Origin: Daphnia pulex
Lineage: Eukaryota > Arthropoda > Branchiopoda > Diplostraca > Daphniidae
Assembly: GCF_021134715.1 (NCBI RefSeq)
Contig: NC_060026.1
Location: forward strand, 12,143,001 to 12,207,000
Direction of reading: 5' to 3'
Length of the DNA: 64,000 nucleotides
Both the position numbers and the translations under genes were made by a program. The notes under the pieces are model-generated. The model was not told the DNA's origin and searched no databases. It saw only the letters and a program-made list of their open reading frames with translations. The first letter of the stretch is position 1, and every line of letters begins with the position of its first letter. Below, in pieces: positions 51,067-62,411 of the stretch.

Positions 51067-54000
51067 TTAATCCAATTGTACGGGAGTGAAGTCGACGACA
51101 TCGAAATGATTGCGGTAAAAAGATCGTGTAAAGTCGTCGCCCGTTTCCACCAACACGAACCTGTTTGAAAACAAAACAAAAAATAAAAAAAGATTTCAAT
51201 CTATTTGATTCCTTTTTTCCTATATACTCTGGGCACTTTGACAGACCCCCACTCCTAAAATAGGAGGAGAGACACGTCTCTTTGGAAACTATTGCGTGAA
51301 AGGAGCAAAGTTTTGGCCCAGCTTTTAGTTTTACGTGTGCTGGGCCGGAGCAAAGTGCCCGACTTTTCTTCTTTTTTAGGAGCCGGTCGTTATCGACTTT
51401 AGGGGGGTGTTTCAAAGGTTGAGGGGCTGCTGGCGGGAGCGGGGGCTTGTCATTTGAAATTCAAATGTGATCAATTTGAGCTCGAAAGCGGAAGGGAGGG
51501 ACGGGCATGGATCTATAAGGAGAAAAGTCGCTTTTTTTGTTGTGTTGGGCTGGTTGAATGCTCCTTGAATGAGACACGCAAGCCCAGGGGAACCATTTTG
51601 GGTGGCTCCTAAACAGGAGCGGGTTGGTGGCTCCTTAAAAAAATAAAAATTTTGCCCAAACTTTGTACGTGTTGGGGGTGTTGGGAGTGGAACTTACCGT
51701 CGACCGTGAACAGAAATGACATTGGCCAGCATCAAATCCTGCGGGTCGTAGAAGGTGATGTCAGCCGCATCGGCTGGCGATGTCATGATGGGTCTCGGTT
51801 CTGCAATGGAAAACACGTTCATCCGGTTAGTGGCGTCGCCAAGCGACTGAAGACAAACTCCGTACAACAGAACAGACTTGATCGATGAATAATTCATAGG
51901 CCAACCAAAAAATAAAAGAAAAACAAGGAGCCCCCCTCTAAAAAAAACAACCTTTGGGTAATCTCTGGCGTCGCAACAGAACCGCCTCCTGGGCTCGGTT
52001 GGAGCTGTACAGGCCTCGCTTTTGATTGCTCTCGAATTCCGCATCGGTGATCTGGATCGTGTCGTCCACCAGGAAGTAGCGCATCACGTACGGTTTCAGT
52101 CGCTCATCCAGCCCTACGTTCTCTTCATTGCGCCGGTCCCAGACGCAGCCGAATCTTTTTTTTTAAATTCCGCCAAAGGAAAAAATAAATTAAAAAAATG
52201 TTGCGGCAATTTTATGCAAATCTTTTTTCTATACATTATAGTGGGGAGGGGTTAGATATCGATCGGGAATATTTTGAATGCAGTTGGCCGACTATATACC
52301 TGAGAATTTGGCCGTCGTGTTCTAGAAACTTTTTCAGCGGATGGTTTCGTCGCTGCGGTGCAGAACGGGATCGTGAGGCCGCAGCGGCGGCGTCGTTCTT
52401 ATTCTTCAAAGGCGGATGCGATTCCGGCACGTCTTCCGGCGCGTTGACTTGTATTCCGGCGCTCATCAGGAATTCCTGTTGTGCGATTTCGACAGAAATA
52501 CACATACACATATATCAAATATTGAAATTCTTTTAGGGGGGAAAACAAATTCAATTATTTGAATTTTTTGGCTTTATTTACTCTGGTCCATTGGTTGCAG
52601 TTGGTCAGCCGGAATCGACGTCCAAAGATGTCAACGTCTGACGCCACATTCAAATCTTTCCAGTGCCAGTATTTGTCAGGGCTCTCGTCGTCTCGTCCAG
52701 CACCACCACGTCCGTCTTCATCTTTCGTTTCGTGACCGGACTTGAGAACTTTATGGCGGCGGACAAGTTTCCCTTGCGGACGCCCGGAATTCTTTGAATA
52801 AATAAAATAGAAAAACTTAAAAGTTTTGCGTGGGCCGTAGCTGAAAATTGAATCTCCACACACCCGCGCAACGTTCCGCCAGAATATTTTAAAAAAATCA
52901 GGAAAATTCACGCGGGATTTCTTTATAGATACAGCCCACAGCACTATGTGCGTGTTATATAATATATATAAATGTATACCTAACGTGATTATGGTAATTT
53001 AAGCGCAAAAGAGCAAAAAGAAAGAAAAAAGTAAGAAGACGACTGTCGAATAAACGAACCGGAGTGACGGGCTCGTGAACCGAGATCGTGTCGTCCTCCA
53101 GATAGTAACACAACTTGACCGGGTGGACGGCCCTGCGGGAATAGCCCCAGGCAAGCGAATCCTCAAAGTAGAACCCATCGAAGCGCAGAGTCTATACGAA
53201 GAAATTTGAATTGCAAATGACAATTTCCGTTAGATATTTATTCTATCTCTCCGCGCCATTTTCATCTGCATTCAATTAACCGGATCGAGAGAGATATAAC
53301 AGCACGCAGGCCCCTCTCTCTCCCCCCAAAAAATATATATCAAGATTTAAAACACATTTGTTATCATTATACATCTTTTGAAACATATAATTGATTACCA
53401 GTCGGTCGTAGAGGACCGTTTTGGGTATAAACGGTCGGCTGGCATCCGCCTTGTAAGGAGGATAGATTGGCGGTGATAAACCAGCCAGCTCACGATCCAT
53501 GTGTTTGGAATCACGTTCGAAATGAACGGCCGATCTTATTTTGGGAATACAAAAAAAGAAAAGACGAAGAAGAAATATATACATTTATTCTTCTTTTTAT
53601 TTTTCGTGAAATAGAAGATATAGACGAAAAAAGAAAAGAATAAGGAGCCAGTTGATATATAGGAGCCGGTGTGTGTTGTAGACAGCCGGACATGTTAAGG
53701 AAATTGATCGACCGAAAGGGAGTCTAGAACTACTACACTATATGGACTAGCTACTCTATAGACCAGATGGGAATTTTCATATGATGTAGATAAATATTAT
53801 ATAACATATGCGCTGGGTGCAGTGTACAATAGTCTATTCTCCACTTGTGTCCAATCTCGTATATAGACTTTTCTTTATATCATTGTGTCTCTTTTCTCGC
53901 TAGCAAGAAATGCTTTTTTATTTCAAATGAGATTTTCATGTATGAAATGGATGTGTGTGTGTATAGGATGGATGGATTTATACCTGGCAGCGACAAGTTG

Positions 54001-55562
54001 AGGCGGCCGGAATCGATGTAGATCGTAGTCATAGTCATCCTCCGGAGACGGCGGGATGAAGTTTCCGGATGATGACGACGTGCTGCTGCTGCTGCTGGCT
54101 TTAGGCAGAGGCACTCCGTCGTGGAAGTGAAGCGTTTGACATTTGCGATAGTTGGACTAACATACGAAGAAAAAACAAGTTCCCAGTAGAGCAGACATCA
54201 TTTCACGATATGTTTGCAAAGGAGATTGATCAATAAACTTTGATTCATCGCCAACCAGCAGACTTTTGTATATATTTACTTCTTCTTCCACCTAGTTTTT
54301 CTCATACATTTTCCTCATTTCCCCTCTAGGCTTTTGAACAAGTCATTTCCATTTCTTTGAATAGGCCTATTATGCACGATCGTCTATAGCTCTCTAGCTC
54401 CTTATTTAGCCCTGAAATCTTTTCATCGATCTACTATAGCTGTGTCTGACTGGATGGAGTGGATGCTGCTCCTGGTTCCTGCGGTAATAGAATTGTACAT
54501 CACTGGGCTCCTAGCCGTACCTCATCACTTGCTTCCACCCTTTACTGATGTTGTATATACGCGTCAGCTGCGCCGGCCTGTGAAGAATCTGCCATCGAGT
54601 GACTGAATATTATAGATACCTTGTGCCATGTGCCGCCACCGGGTGCAATATTACGTGCAATATTGCGATGAAGTAACTATGGGCCGCCCTATGCCTTTTC
54701 ATCATTTCATCAAAAGATTTCTGATGTGTAAGATGTTGATGACTATTATATATGTGACTCAATGGTCTTCATTCTTTTCTCTGCCCGGTGAAAAGCGTTG
54801 CCGAGTGAGAGATCTATGGGGGTTCTAAATATAGATACAAGAAGAAGAAGGAAGTTGCTTCTTTTCATCGCAGCGTAGAATGTGTGTGTGTGTGTCTATT
54901 TAACCGGCCGCACACGCAACTGATTGCCACCACCGAGTGTCCTCAAAGAGAGGCTGTAGCTCCTTTTTTGGGAGGGTTTGTATTAACTGCTGTATAGTAG
55001 ATATGCTCTGCTGTTAGATGAGAGACCGTTTCTATATATATATTTAATCTCAAATAGCGCATAGTATATATATCTCCCTATCCGTTGCTGCTGTGCTGGG
55101 CTATCAGGGCCTCGCCGTTTTTGCGCAGATCAGATTTATGACTCGCATTCACTTGACGCTTTTGGGGTATATCCCCGACGACGACGAGGCTACTGCTGCT
55201 GCTGCTGCTCTTAAATACAGTACACTAGACTATAGCTCCATCCTTTTCACTCTCGGTTTATATAGATATATATTTATTTATGGTACACAATCAAAAGAAT
55301 ATAAGGCCCGGCAGGGACTGCAAATCTAAGAAGCCCACCACCACCACCATCATCAAAAAGAATCGTCCACGGGTGTATATAGACTAGAGACTAGAGAGAG
55401 ATATCTAGAGAAGACCTATAGCGATCAATAATGCAGTGCGGGAAAAAAAGCATTGCCCGATATATCTATACTCTATAGCTGTCGTGATTTATTTATATAA
55501 ATAAATAAATTTGATTTGATTTTTTTTACCTTGATGGTCTTTTGGCCGATTCCCGGCAACAT
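51067..55562 (-). CDS. EFHC: EFHC-type DM10-domain ciliary protein, short form
   Basis: Nine minus-strand exons close in phase: 55530-55562, 53984-54156, 53399-53534, 53060-53191, 52582-52791, 52300-52475, 51952-52154, 51698-51800, 51067-51160 (419 aa). The N-terminus MLPGIGQ resembles EFHC proteins. The first DM10 domain (about 115-245) runs from TLRFDGFYFEDS through YYLEDDTISVHEP, RRHKVL, YWHWKDLNVASDVDIFGRRF and NCNQWTREFL. The second (about 280-415) has KFLEHDGQILRFGCVWDRR, RYFLVDDTIQITD, NVISVHGRRF and DFTRSFYRNHF. EFHC1/2 are microtubule inner proteins of axonemal doublets. Typical EFHC proteins have three DM10 domains and C-terminal EF-hands (about 640-750 aa). Here the frame ends right after DM10-2, so the gene is shortened or alternative 3' exons exist that I do not see. 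Confidence 0.82.
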
Positions 55563-57828
55563 CCTTTGATTCTTTTTCTTCCTATTGAAATCGGTGTCTC
55601 GTTCAAAATCAAACACGATTATTCACGCTGCAATAGGTCAAATTTAACACAATTTAATTTGAGTTTTTTTCCTGATCAAAAGAAGAAGAAGAAATAATCG
55701 GGACGGGATTGGAGGAAAACTTTCTCCGGATGACTTGTCCAACCAACTGATGTGTGTTATGTGTGTGTAGAGTCTACAGCCGAAAAACTGTTATATGACG
55801 TGTCCACGGCAACCGATATCCCTTTCATATATACTATATATACGCTTATATATACTCTGTTGTTGGATAATATACTTATTTAGACGGCCAGCCAGCCCCT
55901 TTTTTCTCTTTCTCTTCCAACCCCCTTAATAGGGTGTGGTGTTGCCGGCCTGTATCTGTATCCATAGCAGAATGGATATACAGCCAAGCCGAGCCAAAGT
56001 TGGTCTGAAAAAGAATAAGAAGAAAGTTGTATTTATTTATTTCGATATCAAATATATATATTTTACTGGTAACCGTTGACGATTCGACCAAACTCTGATA
56101 GCTCCGGGCTTTCTCTGTGCCGTCACGTCTGCTGCGTGTTTCATCAGCCGTGCCGTGATGATGATGATGATGATGATGCCAAATCAATAATTCCCATTCG
56201 GATATATATACAACAACTGCAGCTAGCAGCAACAGCCGGAGAAAAAAGGCGGATGCAGAGCTGTTATAAGAAGCTCTCGGCGTCGTTTGTGTGTGTTATA
56301 TATTATTATAGACGTGTCATTCACTCGATTTCATTCCCTATGTATGGACTAGATATGTATAGTCCCCCCCCCCCCCCCCCCCTCTTTATATAGTATAACT
56401 CATCGGCCCAACTTTGTTGGGCGTCTTGATCTTTATGTGCATATAATATCTCCGGGCCCCCAAAAGTCGTCGTCGGAAGGAAACTTGGGATTTCCCAAAA
56501 GTCGAAGAAACTCGAGAGTCTAGAAACAATCGTCTTGTATATTCAGAAAAGGATCGTCTCTGCTCTCCCTTGTACAACAATAGGACACCAACTTTATTCT
56601 TGGCTGCCAGCTGGATACAATATAGAGTAGTATATCAGAACGCAGATGGCCATTTATTCTACTGCATTATATATAAATATACTATGTCATTTATTTAGAT
56701 ATTATATATACATTTCCTTGGCAACCGAAAAATGGAGGAACTTTTATATTTCTTCCTTTAGAAAAAAAGCTTCCGGATGTGTATAGGTTTTCTTCTTTTA
56801 TATCCGCTATATAGATATGGAGAGGCTAATGTGACCATGTATATTTATATACGTTCACCAATAGCCCAAAAAAGAGAAAAAGAGAATCGAAGAATTGGGA
56901 AAAGAAGATGATTGACGGTTTGGCCGTCAGTCGAGATATAGATTTGGCCGCGAGTCGATGTGACGTGCCCACAAAACACGCTATACATATTGATTTATAC
57001 GTGACTGCGCTATATACATATCGGGATCTAGATATCTAATATGGATCGACTTTCTTTCTTATTTTTCCTATTTTTCTCTGTGTGAATAGAAACGACGGTG
57101 TATAGCTGTATACGGTAGATACACATAAACGATATGATCGATATATCCTATGTGCAGCTGCATATTATAGCCTATATATATGTGTACATGGATGTGTGTG
57201 TGTGTCACAGAGTTCGCCAGCCTCTGAACTGTGCTTGGCTGGGCTGGGGGTAAATATTAGATGTCTCTTGTGCTTAAATGACTCTTAATCTGATTACTTC
57301 AGCGTGATCCTTTATCTTCTTCTTTCAGGAGGAAAAAAGAAAAAAGGAGATGGTTGATTACCCAGACTCCTTCTCTCTAGGAGTCATTAGCAAGTTTATG
57401 GATGTCCTTTGCTCTTAGAGTCTGTCGTCGTTTTTTCCTTTTGAGAGTTCTTGTTTCTTTTTTGGGTTGAAGATGCTGAGACATTGTTTATCTAGCTCCC
57501 CTTTTTTCCTCTGTTGTATTATATATACTTGGGGATTGTTCATCCGATGGATTCTAAAAGATTGATGTCGCTCCTGCATGTGGAAATCATCAAGTTTAGT
57601 CTCGCCGGTCTTGCCAAGGAGGAAAGACGAGTAGTTGATTAGATTTTTCCTGTGGCCAGAAGAGGCTTCTACAATTTGACATGTGGGACTTTTTGATTCT
57701 TATTTTTTGAATCAGCTGATTTTCATTCAACTTATTTTGGCGGCTGTCGAGATCTCACACTCACGTCCCGAACCATCAATTAGATTTTCCTGTTCTTATT
57801 ATTATTATATACATCTCTCTCGGGACTG
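55563..57828. other. Divergent intergenic region, TA-rich with a poly(C) run
   Basis: About 2.3 kb between divergent EFHC (-) and PsiMP glycosidase (+) genes. It is rich in TATATA-type microsatellite sequence and has a run of about 18 C near 56366-56384 and a (gat)n run near 56156-56180. No gene is supportable. Confidence 0.55.
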
Positions 57829-60800
57829 ATGATTATGATGATGAATATTGCCAGAGCTTCTTTCTTCCAACGGTTGGCACAATGGGGAATGAAAAGACAA
57901 GTGGCTGGGCCAGACAGTCGAGCTTTTCATCGGATGGATGACTCGATGATTGAAATTTCGGATGTAGTCACTCAGGCACTAAAAAATAATGAACCTATCG
58001 TTGCTTTGGAATCGACAATCATCACTCACGGCATGCCGTATCCGGCAAACCTTGAAACTGCTCTCAAGGTGGAGGCAACCGTCAAGGCAAAGGTATTAAA
58101 TATGTGTGTGTGTTCAACGTAATCAAATAATCAGCAGGATACACCCTCATTAAAACAAATTGTGCTTTCTTAATATCCAACTTTTGTGTGAAACACACTC
58201 TGTAGTTGAGAATGTGCTTCCTTGATTTAATATTCAGTTACCAATCTCAGAGTTTCTGGGAATTTCTTAATTAATATTAAAATTGGCTTTGTTCATCCTC
58301 ACAACAGGGAGCTGTTCCAGCCACAATTGGAATAATTAATGGCCGTGTTCACGTGGGTTTGACTGCAGATCAACTGGAATTGCTGGCAAGCCTCAAGGAG
58401 CCCTGCCTGAAAACTTCTCGAAGAGACTTGCCCTACGTCCTCAGCCAGGTCTAAATTGTTTCACTCAAAGGTTCTTGTTAAATTCCCATTTGTCAAATTG
58501 CATCAAACTCATATCATTATGCAGAAACTCAATGGAGGCACCACCGTGTCTGGGACCATGCTGGTGGCAGCCAAGGTTGGCATTCCAATATTTGTGACAG
58601 GTATAACACAGCACCCCCCTCACCATTGATTATTCGTGTTGCTGCCATTTCCATTTCCTCTACAGTGAACTTTTCATTTTTACAACGCCCATAAACAAAA
58701 TAAGTTGATGGCTGGGGTGCAGCACTTGTGTGTGTGTCTCCTGTGTGCATTAGCATCTATTGCTGAAACTCTTAAAGACTTTGGGAGCCACCACTCTCTG
58801 TGTAGTAGAGGGGGAACCGCATAAACAGATCAAAGAGAGAGAGACGTGCCCGGTAATGCCATATAACGGCATCTGTAATACCACACACACACACACACAG
58901 CAGCAGTATATATATAGACCTAATAATGTAGTCTAGAGAAACATCTAATTGATTTTCCTCCCTCCGCCCGTGAGAGAGACGCAGTCGTGCCTGTGTGTCA
59001 TTACAAACCTGCCAGGGTCTCTCTCTACTTGTACACTGTCTATAGCATAGATATAGTCTCTCTTTTGCTATATGTACACCAACGGGGGGAAACCACACGC
59101 CATATGACAACCAATAAAAATCAACCTGTCATTTCCCGCGGCTATTTCTTTCTATCTGCCCGTCATAAATTCTTTGAGCCCCCCCCCCTATATACGTACG
59201 TGTATTTATTGCATAGAGTCCAACTTTGTCAGCTTTATATGTGTGTATTGCTAGTATAGCGTGATTGTGTGATGACAGAGGGTTATTTATTTATTAGGAG
59301 GCATAGGCGGAGTCCATCGAGGCGCTGAAGAAACTTTTGACATTAGTGCCGATCTGACGGAACTTGGCCGGACCCCTGTGGCTGTCGTGTCCAGTGGGGT
59401 AAAAGATCAATTTTTTCTTTTTTGAAAAAAAAATTCCCTGGGCCGATAAATGAAAAAAATTGACACATTTTTGTTGATTAGGTCAAATCGATCCTGGACA
59501 TTGGCAAAACGCTCGAGTATCTGGAAACGCAGGGGGTTTGCGTGGCTACTTTGGGGCCCCGGTCCGAGTTTCCTGCTTTTTTCACACCGTCGAGCGGATT
59601 CCAGGCTCCTTATCGGCTGGACACGACGTCCGACGCGGCCCGTCTCGTCCAGCACTGCTTGGCTTTCAACACTGGCAGCGGATTGCTGATCGCCGTCCCG
59701 ATTCCGGAATCGAGCCAGGCTGACGGTGAAGCGATCGAACGAGCCATTCGCTCCGCCCTGACCTTGGCTGATCAGCAAAAGATCCGAGGCAGGGACGTGA
59801 CTCCTTTTGTCCTATCCCAAGTCAATCTTTTAACATCCGGAGCATCTCTGACAGCCAGTAAGAGAATTTTATATATTTTTTTTTATTCCGGCTCCTATGT
59901 GTCGACTGTCGAGGATCGATAATTTTATCTTCTTTTTTTTTCTTCCTTCCAAGCGATTGATCGTGTCGACTTTGCACATTTCAGCCATTTCCTTTTTTTA
60001 GCCTTTTTTTTTTCCTTTTTTAAATTAAAAAATTTCCATTTGGTTACGGCGGAATTCCAGATATGGCGCTAATTGAACACAATGCGGCCGTTGGAGCGGC
60101 CATTGCTGTCGATCTCGCCCGTCTACGAGGATCATCGTGAGTTATATTCTATATTGCTTTTATAAATAATAATAGAAAGAAAAGAAAAAGGAATCCTCTT
60201 TTCTAAAAATTGATTTGTTTTAAAACTACTAGGGGGAAAAGTGGAATATCGACCGGGCAGAGTTGCCAGACGCCACCGCCGCCCAGCCAGTCACCAGATG
60301 ATTGCCCTACGGTAGATAATCCTTGCAAATGTATTTGACTTTCTGTGAATCAAATGAAAAAGAGAGAAATGGAAAAAAGCTAAAAAACTGAATTTGCTGG
60401 ATGGGGGGAGACAAGGAAATCCGTGGAACAAAGTCAGTACACACAGAGAGAGTAGCAGTAACCTCTCTCTTTTGAGCTTTGTTCTTCTTTCCTCCTTGCT
60501 TGAGTGAAAGAGGCAGGAATATAGAGAAAAAAAGTCCGACACAATCCAATTTCTGATGCGCCTTCCAGCCGCTCGCAGCCATTCCCGCGAGCTCAATTAT
60601 ATTTTCCTACTGTCTTTAAGTCGATCTGATGCGCAGCACAGACTCTCGTGCATTTTGCCTTTGATATGTACGACTCGGCGGCTCCTTCTGCTCCTTGCCA
60701 GCAGGAGCTCCTGTAGGAAGAAACCAGGAAAAAAAAGTCCGCACTCGACTAGTCTATTACTTACAGGATCCCAAATCTTTTTTCCTTGTGAACTTTGACG

Positions 60801-60928
60801 TCTCGAATCGAATGTCGAGAGGCTCCAGCTCTTTATTTTATCTTATCTATTTCCCATTTGATTGATAGGTCGTTATTGGAGGATCCATCGTCGACTTGGT
60901 GGCCGCCGTTGAAGAGGATTCTATACAA
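57829..60928 (+). CDS. Pseudouridine-5'-phosphate glycosidase with a truncated pfkB kinase stub
   Basis: Eight exons in phase: 57829-58092, 58308-58448, 58525-58600, 59298-59398, 59482-59857, 60061-60136, 60233-60311, 60869-60928. The family motifs are [14 protein letters not shown] (catalytic Glu), [60 protein letters not shown] and [14 protein letters not shown]. The enzyme breaks pseudouridine 5'-phosphate to uracil and ribose 5-phosphate. In many animals it is fused to a pfkB sugar kinase that phosphorylates pseudouridine. Here a Pro-rich linker (exon 7) is followed by [18 protein letters not shown], the first strand of such a kinase, and then the frame stops: readthrough ends at a TAA by 60975, and a further exon at 60981-61026 would end GGVR. 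No later kinase motifs are visible. The N-terminus could be mitochondrial. Confidence 0.85.
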
Positions 60929-60980
60929 GTCAGTGATCTGTATTTTATTTTTTCGTTTTTTCTTTAAAATTATTTTCTAG

Positions 60981-61026
60981 ATCTGATGTATATATCTTTT
61001 ATGGATAAGCCGATAGGCGGCGTAAG
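60981..61026 (+). pseudogene. Possible remnant exon of the pfkB kinase part
   Basis: An acceptor (attttctag) and a possible donor (gtaaat) flank 46 bp. If joined to an alternative donor after 60932, it would encode LMYISFMDKPIGGVR, ending in GGVR where pfkB kinases have a GG(V/N)xxN motif. No further kinase exon follows. This is a weak call and may be chance. Confidence 0.25.
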
Positions 61027-62411
61027 GTAAATAGCCGGAATTGAATCCGCACCGGAATTGAATAACAACAATTCCGGTTGTCTTGTTTTTTGTTTTATTT
61101 TTTTTTCTGGCTGGTGTTTAACGGCCCAAGGATCGGTTAGGGGAAAAGGAAAGAAATGAGACTAGGCACAGCCACGGTTAGGTTTTTTCTTTTACTCTTT
61201 TTTGATTCCCCGAGAGACGAGTTATTCAATCGTACATACATATACAATAACGATCAGTATATATATAGTACTTGATAGCAGCAGCATTAGTTTTTAGCAT
61301 TTTTCTTTTAAATCATTATAACATGGTTTTTTTTTGTTTTTCATTTAGTTAATTGTTATTTCTTTTTTAAAACTTTTCATTTTTTACAAATTTGTTGGTA
61401 TCGCCGGAAGTTAATTTTTTTTTTCAAACTTCCCGCCCAAATTTTTCTTTTTCTTTAAAGCAAAAAATTAAAAACAGAAAACAAAAATCAAGTGCCCAAA
61501 AAGCCCGCCAAAAATGTTTGAATTTCCAATTTTTTTGAAAAACGGAACAATTCCCAATTTGGTTGACACTTTTTTTGATTGAATCATATTTTCCCAAACC
61601 CCCCCAAAAAGACATGAAAAGTCAATTTTCAAAACAACGTCATCACATATTCTTTCGGCGACTTCTCTCTCCAGAATTATGTTACATAATGTATAATATA
61701 TACGGTGACTGGATGACAAAAATGGTGGAACTAAACGTCAACAAAATTTCCAAATCAACTGCTGTTGTTCACACACACACACACACACACACACTGGGGA
61801 GGGGTTGGAGGGGGAAAGGTTAGGTATAAGATATAGACGAGGTCCTTGTTTGGCTCCTGGGCGCGCACATTTGAAACACACAGTCACACACAGAAGAAGA
61901 AGAATGAAGAGAAAGAAAAGGAGTTGGAAATCTACAGAAAAAGAAGAAATCGGAGGATTTATGGATGCGCTCCTATGTGTGTGTGTGTGGTTTCGGATCA
62001 CTTGTGTGTCGGGGGGGGGGGGGGAGAAATGGAGAGAAAGTCAATATTGGCAACACCAATCGTCGTCGATAAGTTTTTTGTCTGCGACTTCTTTTCTCTT
62101 ATTCTCTCACCGTCACTGTCGAGAAAAGAATCTGTTACCAGGAGAAAGTCCTTTTTCTTTCTTTCTTTCCAGGAGCCCCGATTGAATTTCACTTTTTCTT
62201 TCTTTCTTTTCTATTTATTTTATTTTGACTTTTTTTTTCACTGGAGGTTGCCATTTTCTTTCACTCGGTGATGGGATTATCGGTGCCTATTCTTTGTTGT
62301 TGACTCTCGGCCCGGTTGCCATGGCCGCACTATTTGACAGAAATGTTCTTCTTCTTCTTGTTGATTTCATTCGTTTCGACGGGCCAACAATTTGATTTGA
62401 TTTTTTCTATT
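61027..62411. other. Low-complexity gap between PsiMP glycosidase and tetraspanin genes
   Basis: T- and A-rich sequence with a (CA)n run at about 61771-61793 and a poly(G) run near 62011-62023. A minus-strand AATAAA at about 62214-62219 may end the tetraspanin transcript. Open frames here are low-complexity and on both strands; none shows a kinase motif. Confidence 0.5.
61771..61793. repeat. (CA)n microsatellite
   Basis: Uninterrupted dinucleotide run of about 11 units, the longest CA repeat in the window; shorter ones occur near 50919, 50947 and 58881. Confidence 0.85.

Noticed and set aside
61805..62271. Overlapping plus-strand frames of 126-141 codons in the gap before the tetraspanin gene
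   Set aside because: They are built from (CA)n, poly(G) and (TTTC)n sequence and show no kinase motif that could complete the pfkB domain.
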